Assembly (NCBI GenBank): GCA_015680685.1
Contig: MNCI01011864.1
Coordinates: 566,084 to 630,083 of the forward strand
From: Gnetum montanum
Taxonomy: Eukaryota > Streptophyta > Gnetopsida > Gnetales > Gnetaceae
Length of the DNA: 64,000 nt
Reading direction: 5' to 3'
Numbering within the stretch: the stretch's first letter is position 1; each line of letters begins with the position of its first letter. Below are positions 44,151 to 54,345 of this stretch, piece by piece. The notes under the pieces are model-generated. The model made no database searches. It was not told the DNA's origin and saw only the letters and a program-made list of their open reading frames with translations. A program made the translations under genes and the position numbers.

Positions 44151-45300
44151 TAGACTAGTCAGGAGCTTGTAGAATGGGTGTTTCTACTAGCTTCTGTTTG
44201 AGAGTTTGGAAAGCTAATTTGCATTCCTTAGTCCACTCAAAAGGTACGTCCTTTTTCGTTAATTTCACCAATGGTTTGGCAACCTTTGAAAAGTTCTCAA
44301 TAAATCTCCTATAGTAGCCAGTATGTCCAAGGAATGATTGAATATTTTGACAGTTTCCAGTTGATGGGTAATTCCTTGGATAATTTTGATTTTCTCGGGG
44401 TCTACCTCTATCCCTGTGTATGAGATTTTGTGCCCGCGTACGATGCCTTCTTGGACCAACAAATGGCTTTTCTACCAGTTGAGCCTCAAATTGGTTTCTA
44501 CACATCTTTTTAACACTTACTCTAACTGGTCTAAGGCTTGATCAAAGTTTGCTCCATAAGTGGAGAAATCGTCCATAAAGACCTCCACGCCATTCCCTAT
44601 CTGTTGTTGGAATATGCTTAGAAATAATCGTCAAAATGTTGTAGGGGCATTACACAAGCCAAACAGCATCTGTTTGTATGCAAATGTTCCCTAAGGATTG
44701 GTGAATGTAGTCTTGGCTTAGTCTTCTGGGGCTATTTGTATTGGTTATATCCACTATATCCATCTAGAAAATTGTAATAGCGATGCCCTACAATGGTGTC
44801 TATGACTTGGTCAACAAATGGCAATGGAAAGTGATCTTTGAATGTTACCATATTTAGTAGCCTAAAATCTATGCACACCCTCCATTTTCCTTCCTTTTTA
44901 GGCACAATAACTAAGGAGCTAACCCATTCATTATTAGCAATGGGGTATATGAACCCAGCCTTGAGAAGCTGTTCGATTTCTTCCTTAACTACTTACTTCA
45001 ACTTAGGGTTCAATCGTCTCTGCAGTTGTCTTCGAGGCTTCATGGAGGGGTCAATGTAAATTCTATGTTGGCATATCCTAGGATCTATTCTAGTTAATTC
45101 AAGATATGACCAAGCGAAGGCTTCTGACCATTTATTTATTACCTTCAACAATTCTTCTTTCTATTGAGAAGCAAGCTTAGCGTTGATAATTACTGATTTT
45201 CCATTTTTAAGAAATGCGTATTCCATACCAGTGGGCAATGGTTTCAGCTCAAGGGGCTCCTGCTTAAATTTCTCAAGGATTTCCAATTTCCCCTAGTTGA
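44151..45300 (-). pseudogene. Reverse transcriptase of element 3
   Basis: The active site V-E-V-F-M-D-D-F-S-T-Y is intact (F-M-D-D-F at 44565-44579), followed by F-L-G-H-T-G-Y-Y-R-R-F-I and K-D-V-P-F-E-W-T of the connection region at 44350-44220. Upstream, P-x-V-I-V-P-K-K near 44900 and a G-I-D-P-R-I-C-Q-H-R-I linker near 45070 are readable through stops. Confidence 0.87.
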
Positions 45301-45548
45301 TATTTTCAAGGTTAAGACTTGGAAGTTGAGTGGTGGACTTACTCTAATGTGTCTATGCTATTAATGTAAGCATAACTCAAACCCTCAATTGGTTCCATGC
45401 ATATGAGTGAACTACTTTCTTGATCAGCTGTCAGCCATAGGGTGTCTTCCTATCATGTGGTTGTTGCATACAGGCATCTTTGTATGTTAATCACTTGTGA
45501 ACACTAATTGCATGCAGGCAATGCTAAACTTTGCACAAACCATGACCT

Positions 45549-46060
45549 CTACACACAATTACACACTGTGCCACTGTATATGATGCATGAAACTTTCTTC
45601 TTCTCGATCTTTCCAAATGTATTTTCTTTCGATATTTCTAGGGAAAGATCACAGATTCCTATGTGTGTGTTGATGATGCTTAGCCATGCTCTTTCCATTA
45701 TGATTGGAAATTCCTTCTTACCGTTGTTTACCTGAATCACTAAAAAGTCAACTGGGTAAGACCACCCATAAACAGTGGTAACAATGTCTTCCACCAATCC
45801 CAATGGAATAGTGATGGACTGGTTGGCCAACTCTAGACGGATGTTACTCTTTTTCAATGGAGGCAAGTTCCAGGCCTTGTACATTTCTTGAGAAATCAAG
45901 TTGACACTAGAACTTGAATCCAAAAGAGCCTTGCACGGCGCATTTCCAATGATTTGTAAGTATATCAAAGGACTCCTAGGATCAGAGAATTTCCTAGGAC
46001 GATGGCTAGCTTTGATCCAATCGGTGATGGCATGTGTTAGCATGACCATATGCATTGAGT
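45549..46060 (-). pseudogene. Aspartic protease of element 3
   Basis: Open for 168 codons from 46055. It includes W-I-K-A-S-H-R-P-R-K-F, then A-L-L-D-S-S-S-S-V-N-L-I, where D-S-G has become D-S-S by a Gly to Ser change, then V-V-N-type fold segments and E-F-P-I-I-M-E-R-A-W-L-S. The loss of the active-site Gly probably abolishes activity. It lies in register with a gag-protease fusion. Confidence 0.87.
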
Positions 46061-48579
46061 GTGGTGATTGGGTTGAAGGGGGCTCCGAAGTTTTGATTGA
46101 TACTAAGGTTGAGTTACTTGTGATTGCAAGGGCTTGGTTGGACTATTGGTTCTAAAGAAAGGTCTTTTCTTCATGTGGTTGTTGGAACCAACAATAGATT
46201 AAGAGTTAATTGCCCTTGTGGCATTACATTGCTATGGCTAGGCAAGGATTTCACCTTACATCGCAGGAGTAGGTGGTAGTGGAGCTATTGGTGGAAGAGA
46301 TGCGGCAGAATGAGAAGGATGATATGCTTGAAGAATATCGCCTCTAAAAGAGGGAGTCCCATAATACTCGCAGGCTTGGTAGTGAGGTTGAGGAGTGACG
46401 TGACCAGTAGAGTCACATGGGGAGATTGGTTGTTGCACGTAACATCCATATGGGTCAGGCTACCGATAAGGATACTGTTGCCTTGGTGGTGGCATTCCCC
46501 ATGATTATGGGTGCTGCCACTATTGATATTGCTCAATCAGTTGTGGTGGAGTTCCACTGGGATAATATGTTAAGGGTTGATGAAACTGCCTTGGGTTACC
46601 TTGAGGATAAGGTAACCTTCGGGGTGTTTGCCTTTTGTTTAATCGTGGGTTGAGTGCATACACCCCAGACTCCTGCAAATGTGAGATTATAGGGCAACAT
46701 CCCTTAGGATGGTCATATTAACATATCTCACATCCACTATCATTATCTATTTTCGAATCCACAATCTCTTCAATAATGGTAACTTTGCCCTTATCCTTGC
46801 TACGTGCATGTTCAGCCTCTTTCTTTTTTCTTTTCTCACTACCTTGCTCTCTAGACTCTACTATTTTAAGAAAAGTTTGAAATCTATTGTCTAGGAAATC
46901 CCACATTTGGTCTACCTTTGTTGAAACTTCTAATGTCATCTTTTGGATAGGCAAAGTTTTCCTATTCACCATCTCTTCGAGTGGTGACTCTTCTTCATCC
47001 TCACAAAATCTTACTTCCCTCTTCCAAAGGGAAGGATCTCGGTTATCCTCTTTCACACTTTCTCTCTTCTGTAGCTCACCTTCTTCTGTAGCTCACCTTC
47101 TTCCTTAGCAACTTGGTCTAATAGTCTTTGAATTTGATGTGACCTATGCTTCGATAGTCTTCCTTGGGCATAAGTCCTAAGGGTTCTTCTCGTTTCATGC
47201 CTAAGCCCATCCACGAGATGGTATAGTTGATCCCTTTGCAAATAACCATGGCTAGGACAACGATGTAATAGTGCATAGTATCGGCCCATGGCAGCATCCA
47301 AGGGTTCATGTCCTCCTTGTTTCCAGCCTTGGATTTTCTTTCGCAAGTTAGACACTCGGGAGTACATTTGGTACTTGTCATTAAATAGTTCTAACATAGT
47401 ACTCCACCTACGAATGGATTCCGGTTCTAAAGACCGGTACCAACTTTCTGCTTCTTTCACTAATGTTTGTGGGAACAACTTAAGTTTTTGCCATTCGTTC
47501 TCTATGTTCTGTAAGGCACACGCATTATGGAATGCTTGTAAATGATTCTAAGGATCAGCAGTGTATCCCCCTTCAAATTGTGGGATGTTGTTCATATCTA
47601 ATCTCTTGATCCTACTATCTTTCTGATGCCTTGTTGGAATTCTAACAACCTCAGTTATGTCTAACATACTTCAAGTAACGAGGAGGGGTTCATGATGATC
47701 ATCTCATCAATGGTGTCTATGATGCCTATGTTGTTCCCTACTCTCTCTTCTTCTATGTCGTGACACTCTAGAGTGCCCTCATCCCTTTTTCTAGTTTTTT
47801 CGTCTATGACTTCCACTTTTCCTACCTTTATCCCCATGGTATTTTTCTTTATGACTATGTCCAGATATTGAAGGAGAGGATGAAGGAGATGATGAAGGTG
47901 AAGAAAAAGAAGAACCATCACCATGATTGTGTCTGCTACCTTCTCTTCTATGGTCTCAGCCCCGATTGGGATTGCGATTGGAATGTCCACCTTTATCATG
48001 AGTTTGTGTCCCTTTTTCGGACCCTTTGTGCCCGTGGGTATTAGAACCTAGGTTATGAATAGTGGAATGAAGGTTCAGATACACAACCCCTTGGCCAAAG
48101 TCAAGGGGAGGAACATTGTTATGTGGGCGACTGCCTGAGGTAGGTTCACCACCCTCATTTTCTCTTAAGACATGTGGGGCATCCTAGGACCACTTACCCT
48201 TCAAAGACTTATGATGTCTCTCCTCTTGCAAGTCCCTTTGATGTTATGCCTCTGTGGGATGGTATTCTCTCAAGTCATGGTCTTGCACAATGTATTCTAC
48301 GTGTAAGTGTGACATGCCAATTCATGTGAGAGCACGAAGAAGCATGCCCAGGACTGAATGATTGGAAGGTAACACTACATTACCTTCTAAGTCTCACCAA
48401 TGCAATTGTTTGTCTTGATGGAGGATAAAGGTGAAGTCTAGTATATACTCATCGGGATGAATATATACCACTCAAACTTGTTGAGGGACTGGCGGATCAA
48501 TGTCATGTGTATTATGTTGTCGACCATTTCCTGTTTCAGACCTAAGCAGTGAGGAGCTTTCATACGAAGAAGGAGACAT
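46061..48579 (-). pseudogene. gag: gag of element 3
   Basis: ATG at 48579, about 115 bp after the primer site. Landmarks: V-Y-I-H-P-D-E-Y near 48465, serine-rich and basic R-R-R-E-S-R-E-Q-H tract (47930-47740), M-N-N-I-P-Q-F-E-G-G-Y near 47600, L-F-P-Q-T-L-V-K-E-A-E-S-W-Y at 47475, D-Q-V-A-K-E-E-G-E-L near 47100 and the compact knuckle C-E-I-C-stop-Y-D-H-P-K-G near 46735. A 17 bp tandem duplication at about 47068-47103 shifts the frame. The capsid block is open for 141 codons. Confidence 0.88.
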
Positions 48580-48695
48580 ACTTGTCTGTTCAATGTGCAA
48601 TGTATTCTTGTTTATTATTTTCTCAACCAACCCTACGGGTTTTTTCCAATGATGTGAATGATTTCCTATGTTCTAGTTAGCACACAAATAACTAA

Positions 48696-48714
48696 GTCCC
48701 CGACAATGGCGCCA
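48696..48714 (-). other. Primer-binding site, tRNA-Asp
   Basis: Minus strand TGGCGCCATTGTCGGGGAC, the best-preserved site of its kind here, two mismatches from the expected tRNA-Asp complement over the first 18 bases. Confidence 0.92.
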
Positions 48715-48715
48715 A

Positions 48716-49666
48716 TGATGAGCGGCAAGGTACCCTTATGCTCAACCATACGAATACAAGCGTTTCATGCATAATCCAGTCAAATTCCAAGGACTAAGTG
48801 CTTATGCGCCCTTGTGGAACAAGGATGGGTTGGTTGATCGTTGTCTTCCCAAGCTTACCTGTATGTCACGATTGTATGGTTAAGTAAGCTTGAGGCATAT
48901 GATTTTTATAGCTTTTATGTTTTTATGTCCTGCGCTAGTAGGGAAGGAGAGAGGCAACTAAGTGACTAATTTAACTTAACTACTAATTAACTAAGTTCTA
49001 ACTAATCCTCACGCAAGCATCCATTCCCACTTGTCGTACACATCCTGAACCAGTGCAACATTACTAGGATTACCAAATGCTAATTGTTACTAGGTTACCA
49101 AGCATTACATGCATGCTTGAAGTGGTTGTGCTTATGTAATTTAACGATTTGCTTAATTGATCAAAATGAATTGTTGTGCTAATAACATAAGTGTAAAGTG
49201 CATAAAATAAAACAAATGCATAAGAAAATAAAATAAAATAAATGCGTAAGAAAAAAAATCTCAAGTGCTACAAGGATGAATCAAAGAGCTTGACTTTATT
49301 GCCAACACAATGGTATGCTCGAGTACATCAATGCTTGAATAAAGATCCGTCAACACTTAGAAATCTTGCTGCGGGCACTTGGAAAATACTCTAACTTTCA
49401 AACAAACTACAAGAGTTTCGCTACTTGACTGCTACAAGACTTCTTTCCAATTGTGCGCCTAGGCACTGTATTTATAGGCTTGGGAGCAACTACTCTAATA
49501 ATTAGAGTAACTGCTCTAATAATTAGAATAACTGCCAAAGTAACCACTCTAATAATTAGACTAACTACTAGAGTAACCACTCTAATAATTATAGTAACTG
49601 CTAGAGTAACAACTAGAGTAATTGCTCTAATAATTAGAATAATTGTTAGAGTAACCGCTCTCATCA
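48716..49666 (-). repeat. 5' LTR of element 3
   Basis: 951 bp with ends TGATGAG and CTCATCA, TATAAATA at 49469-49476 and the same palindrome array as its partner at 39682-40702. Differences between the two are scattered and mainly transitions. Confidence 0.92.
49483..49660. repeat. Palindrome array in U3 of element 3 (5' copy)
   Basis: Same CTCTAATAATTAGAGTAAC-type array as at 40507-40695, with substitutions but the symmetric core mostly retained. Confidence 0.85.
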
Positions 49667-50560
49667 ACTAGAAATAAAGGTTTAGAGCAATGGATATAAC
49701 CATTAGAGTCCTTCAATATCTAGGGAACTAATTTCATGGGCCCATCACACCAATTTCCAATAGAAAATCGTACATTATAGTGCCATTTGATTATTTTACC
49801 AAGTGGGCAAAAGAAGCTGCAGTTAAGTATTGCACAACCAAAATAGCTGCTAAGTTCTTTCAACAACACGTGATGAATAGATTTAGAGTACTGCACATGC
49901 TCATATCAAACAATGAGACTTATTTTATAAGAGCTACATTCAAAGAACTAATGTAACAACTTGGGGTGAATTACAAATTAACTACACCATACTACCCTCA
50001 AAAAAATGGTCAAGAGGAAGTGACTAATTGGGAAATCACAAGAATATTAACTAGAACAGTTAGTCAATTTAGAAAAGATTAGAGCACTAAGTTGAATGAT
50101 GCTCTATGGGCATACAGATCAATATGGAAACTCCCAATAGGATATTTGCCCTATGAACTAGCTTATGGAAAACTTCCTATCAATCCAAGCATAACTCCAA
50201 GCTTTAGCCACTACTAGCATACTAAATTTAGACTTAAACTTAGCTCAAAAGGAACATCTTATGAATCTTAAGCTTTTAGAGGAAAATCGACTTGTAGCAT
50301 TGATGAACAATGAGGTTCACAAGAAATACTCCAAATGTAGGCATGGTACTAAAATAAGATACGTATCAATTCAATCGAGTGATAAAGTCCTCTATTACAA
50401 TCCCAGTCATGTGCCACAAAAGGCTGAGTTCCAAACCTTATGGGAATGACCCTATATCGCCCATGCAACATACTAATCTATTGCCATGTAAATTTATCGC
50501 CCAACCAATCCACAAAAGTTAATTCTTATCAATATTCAACAAGTCAAGCCATATCATGTT
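49667..50560 (+). pseudogene. Integrase of element A, core and C-terminus
   Basis: Continues the integrase interrupted at 39681. Core: G-P-S-H-Q then, after a frame change, F-D-Y-F-T-K-W-A-K with the first Asp; M-L-I-S-N-N-E, where the second catalytic Asp is Asn; and N-G-Q-E-E-V-T-N-W, Glu kept. L-N-D-A-L-W-A-Y and Y-E-L-A-Y-G-K-L-P follow at 50090-50180, then V-L-Y-Y-N-P-S-H-V-P-Q near 50390 and an I-N-I-Q-Q-V-K-P-Y-like terminus near 50530. Confidence 0.82.
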
Positions 50561-53039
50561 CTTCCCTACTCTCTTAAGGACTCTACCCTATCTACTAGGC
50601 AAACTACCACCCATTCGATATTTCAAATATCCACTTCTCAAAATATTTGTGGAGGTGTCAAACTTGATACTTAGGCACGAAACTTTCTTCTCACACTTTT
50701 CTATTTCTTATCTTTTTCCATTCTTACTTTTCTACTCTTTTATTTTTCCATTTCTTAACTAATTTTTTCACTCCTTTATATTCTTTTTATTTCTTGAATT
50801 ATTTTTTCTTTTTTACTCTTTAATAATTTTTTGACCTTTTCTATTTTTTACATTTTTCATGTTTCTTGTATATACTTTTTGTTGATTTTTCTAATAAAGT
50901 ACAAAGGAATGAAATAAGATGTTCTAATAATGTGAATATTGCCCTATATTATCAAATTTGTGTAAGGCTGATTCTATATATAGTGAGATCACATCATCCA
51001 TCCACTCATTTCTAATAAAAAAAAAGGTTATTACCATGGCCATAATGACATTCTCTTCACAATAAAACTAAATGTAATCATTATGCCTATATAGAAAAGT
51101 GAAGAACCAAGTGGAAATGAAAATGGTGTGACATCAAGGGTATTTTTGTATTCTCTAAGGCTACTACTATAAGTTTTATCATGTTGTTCAGTTGTATTAT
51201 TTACTTGAGTACTAATAAAAAATGGAAGTATGCCTAAAATAACTCCTACCTTACCATGTCACTGGAAAGACATGTTACACGTGTATGAAGCTAGTCCTTT
51301 CGTAACATTGACATAGTACAAACATAATAAATGCACAAAATAAAAAATTTTGGGGGTTCCACTAGAAAGACATGTTACCCATGCCTAAAGGTAGGTAGCT
51401 TCTCAACAACTTAAAAACATGAAAAGTGTGCTAGTAATAAACTACTTCCTTGAACTTTATTGCCAAGTGATTAATATTTCTTGCAATTGTAGTAGCCTTA
51501 TGGTTGTTAGTTTTTGGATGATGCAATGAGATGTCACTAGTAAGTGGTACAGACTTGGTTTGGATCTTGGACAAAAAGGCTATTAATTACTTTAACTATA
51601 CATAACACACAAAAATCCATTATGCCTATGGTAAGCCACTTCACATTTCATTTTCTACAATCCTTTCTACTCCCATTCCACCTCACTATTGTACATAATC
51701 AAAATTCAATGTTTTTATATAATATAGTGTTATTTTATCATTTAGACAATACTAACATATGTGTTTTGCAAGTCAAGTATGTTTTACATTCAACTCCTTA
51801 AGTGCCTATGGGCATTTGTAGGTGTGGTTATACAAGGTCACTAAGGGTTAAAGCCTGCTTTTGGGAGGACCCACTTGTATAAATCTTGTGCTTCATACTT
51901 GATGACCAATTCCATATCATCTTGTGCCTCTAAGAAACTTAAACCATCAATTTTCACTTTCTTATACTCTCATAACTGATCACAATTTTGGCAATCCCTA
52001 CAACCATCTCATATATATCTCATTACTTGTCTTTACCATGGATTCCTTCTTTTACAATCTTTTCATATGAAATTTTCATATTTTGAGCATCATCTATGAT
52101 CAAACACCCTTTAGGCCACCTCTACATCTTCCAAACTATTCATTTAACCTAATTTTTTCGTAGAAATTACATAAAATCCAAAATTTTTGGTTAGTGACAT
52201 CATAGCTACGATGTATTAGACCTTAAAATGTCACAACTACAATGTCATATCTACAATGTATTCAATATAAATTATCTATACGTGTGGGAATTAGGAAATT
52301 TTTCATTTTCCATAATTCTAGCAAGGGGGGTTCATGTTTTTTTTCTAACTCTCTAGCAGCCAAGCTGTCATGCACCATAACTCTCTCATCATAGCTTTGA
52401 TTTGCATAATTTATAAACCCTTTTGATCACAAAGTGGCCAACTCAATCATGGGGGAGAGTGCTACACATAAATAAGTCAAATTACACCAGAAGAGTATAT
52501 TAAGGGTAAAAATAGGAACAAACAAGCATATTTTAATTAATTAATTAAATAAAAGCTAATAAACCTAATCAATTCCCCTAGAAAATGATCCAATTAAATA
52601 ATAAACAAGGACATGATAACTGTGAAAAGTTTTAACAATCAAAAGTATAACAAATAAGGGTTTCTTTTTGAATTTTTTCTAATTCTACAATCATAATCAG
52701 AGATATAAATAATAATAAGGATAAAAATTGGAATCAAAACTAAGAACCTAAGAGAGGACCATGAATCATTAGGGACTTGTTTAAAATCATTAGGCAGTCT
52801 AAATAAATCCTTTATGATTACAGATGGCTCCCAAGAGACCCACAGTGAAAGGACCCTCACAGTAAGGAAGCAAAAGACCAAGAGGTAGAAGTAAATGATA
52901 AGCTAGAGAATAGACACTATCAGTACCGTAAGAGGCTCAATCTTTTAACATCCATTAGCAAACACTTATAATCAAACACTCTGTGCATGCTAAGGTTGAA
53001 GAACCACCAACTCCAAAGCAAAGACAGCACCTCATGCTA
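50561..53039 (+). other. 3' non-coding region of element A
   Basis: The first part aligns loosely with the 3' non-coding DNA of element 5 (AAATATTTGTGGAGGTGTCAA-type remnant of the G-rich tract near 50635, and GAAAGACATGTTACCCATGCC near 51365). T-rich runs at 50690-50900 match the T-rich run of element 5. Between 51800 and 53039 I recognise nothing certain; a GGGGGAGAG tract occurs at 52451. Confidence 0.5.
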
Positions 53040-54345
53040 TCAACAAAATGTCTCCAAGCCATCCAGGAAAAATCAATTATGTCCATAGTTATCATAAAAC
53101 TGAACTTCAAACCGTTCATGGAGTTCATGCCTATCAACATCTACAAACAACTACAAGTCTCACCTCTATGGCCAACTCTATCATGCAGCAGAGAATGGTA
53201 CCTAGGAGAAGTGTACCAATTTTTAAAAAATAAGTAAGATGATGTAATGCCATAGTAAAAATTAAAGGATTCTTTGCATCTTATTTAGTCAAGGAAATTG
53301 CCAAGGCACTTAACATTCCTAATGTCACAGCAAACATTGCACAAATATCTACAATATCTAACATAGAAGCAAAAATGTTATGGCTACAAAGGGCCTATGG
53401 CAAAGAAAATAAATAATATAGTAAATTTTCTATCAAAGAAAAATATATTCATGATTGGGACTTACCATCTTTTTCTCTACCAAAATATTAAACAAAATTT
53501 CCACCTATGCTACAAGAGAAAGTTCAATCTTCATGGGGAAATTCAATGTAAACATAGCTCATTTATTATTTGTAGAGATTAAAAGAAGGTTTGAAGAGAA
53601 GAAGGCATGGAAACTTACATTGTCATTTCCTTACCTTATCAAAAGGTTATGTAAGCAAGATAGGATTTTGGGTTATACAAATGATATCTTATGCAAGGCC
53701 TAGAATGCATCCTACACTAAGATGTCTAAGTCGGTGTTGTCCAAGAAAGATTAACTTGAAAAGCCTACAGGCATTGAGGGAATAAGAGGATTTACACCCA
53801 CTAGAAACATCCTAGCCATGGGACAAGAGTAAGAAGGACCTAGTGGATTAACTCCCGTTGGCAATAGACCTAAACTAAGTGCTCCACCAACACAACAAGA
53901 CTACTGATCTTCTATGATCCATTTGTAGCAAATTGCAAAAACCATAAGTTGGGGAAACAAGAAGGGATCCATAATGTGCAAAGTAAAAGACAATTCTGTA
54001 AGACCTATAGTATCAATAGGAGCCACTAGTGGTCAAGTATCTTTACAAGTAGGAAAAGATGAAGAATGGATACATCAAATTTTTGGAAACATTGCATCTT
54101 TTTAGGTCATGCTAGAAATAAGAGAAGGAGCCATGGTAGTGGTAATGCAACACCAAGATGTAGTAGGAGCAATAGAGCTGATCATAGATCATGTAAAAGA
54201 ATCATTCAATGTTTACATTATCCCACTGGAAAATATTACTAGAGTCAGATATGTTGAAATAATATCCAATACATTCATGCCTCTAACAAAGCATGAAGAT
54301 ATCCTAGATCGACTACTACACATAGGCCAAGTAAAACAAAATCTC
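53040..54345 (+). pseudogene. Accessory ORF of element A, copy 2, truncated by rDNA
   Basis: Colinear with 6365-7650 from C-L-Q-A-I-Q-E near 53050 through F-M-E-F-M-P-I-N-I-Y-K-Q-L, I-A-K-A-L-N-I-P-N-V, L-W-L-Q-R-A-Y-G-K, M-G-K-F-N-V-N-I-A-H-L-L, L-S-F-P-Y-L-I-K-R-L-C-K and M-L-E-I-R-E-G at 54109. Similarity to copy 1 stops just after AAAATCTC at 54345, and 25S rRNA sequence starts. The coiled-coil half and the 3' LTR are lost. Here the ORF is not interrupted where the minus-strand LTR sits in copy 1. Function unknown. Confidence 0.5.

Larger units (their letters stand above)
39682..49666 (-). mobile_element. Athila-like Ty3/gypsy element 3, full length
   Basis: A complete minus-strand element: 5' LTR (49666-48716), primer site, gag, protease, RT, RNase H, integrase, 3' non-coding region with an assembly gap, polypurine tract, 3' LTR (40702-39682). 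Flanks are GCCAG (39677-39681) and ACTAG (49667-49671), equal at three of five positions with two transition differences, which fits a decayed target duplication. Counting only one copy of these five bases puts the integrase reading frame of element A back in register, which independently supports the boundary. Its LTRs differ from those of elements 1, 2 and 5 in the U3 palindrome array. Confidence 0.92.
23595..54345 (+). mobile_element. Athila-like Ty3/gypsy element A, host of two nested insertions
   Basis: The plus strand carries a 5' LTR (23595-24260), a decayed tRNA-Asp primer site, gag (24405-26578), then element 2 in reverse, the end of gag, protease, RT, RNase H and the integrase zinc region (36580-39681), then element 3 in reverse, the integrase core (49667-50560), a long 3' non-coding part and an accessory ORF (53040-54345). 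At 54346 it changes abruptly into 25S rDNA, so the 3' LTR is missing. Without the insertions it is about 10.8 kb. The order of all parts is correct for a single original element. It is the most decayed Athila-like copy here, as expected of the oldest layer. Confidence 0.8.

Noticed and set aside
49407-49671. Open frames on both strands rich in Ile, Thr, Val and Arg
   Set aside because: Direct product of translating the TCTAATAATTAGA palindrome array in the LTR.
52181-52270. Palindrome-rich block before a TATAAATT, considered as the missing 3' LTR of element A
   Set aside because: No polypurine tract, no TGATGAG or TGATAAAA start and no alignment to known LTRs; the accessory ORF lies further downstream.
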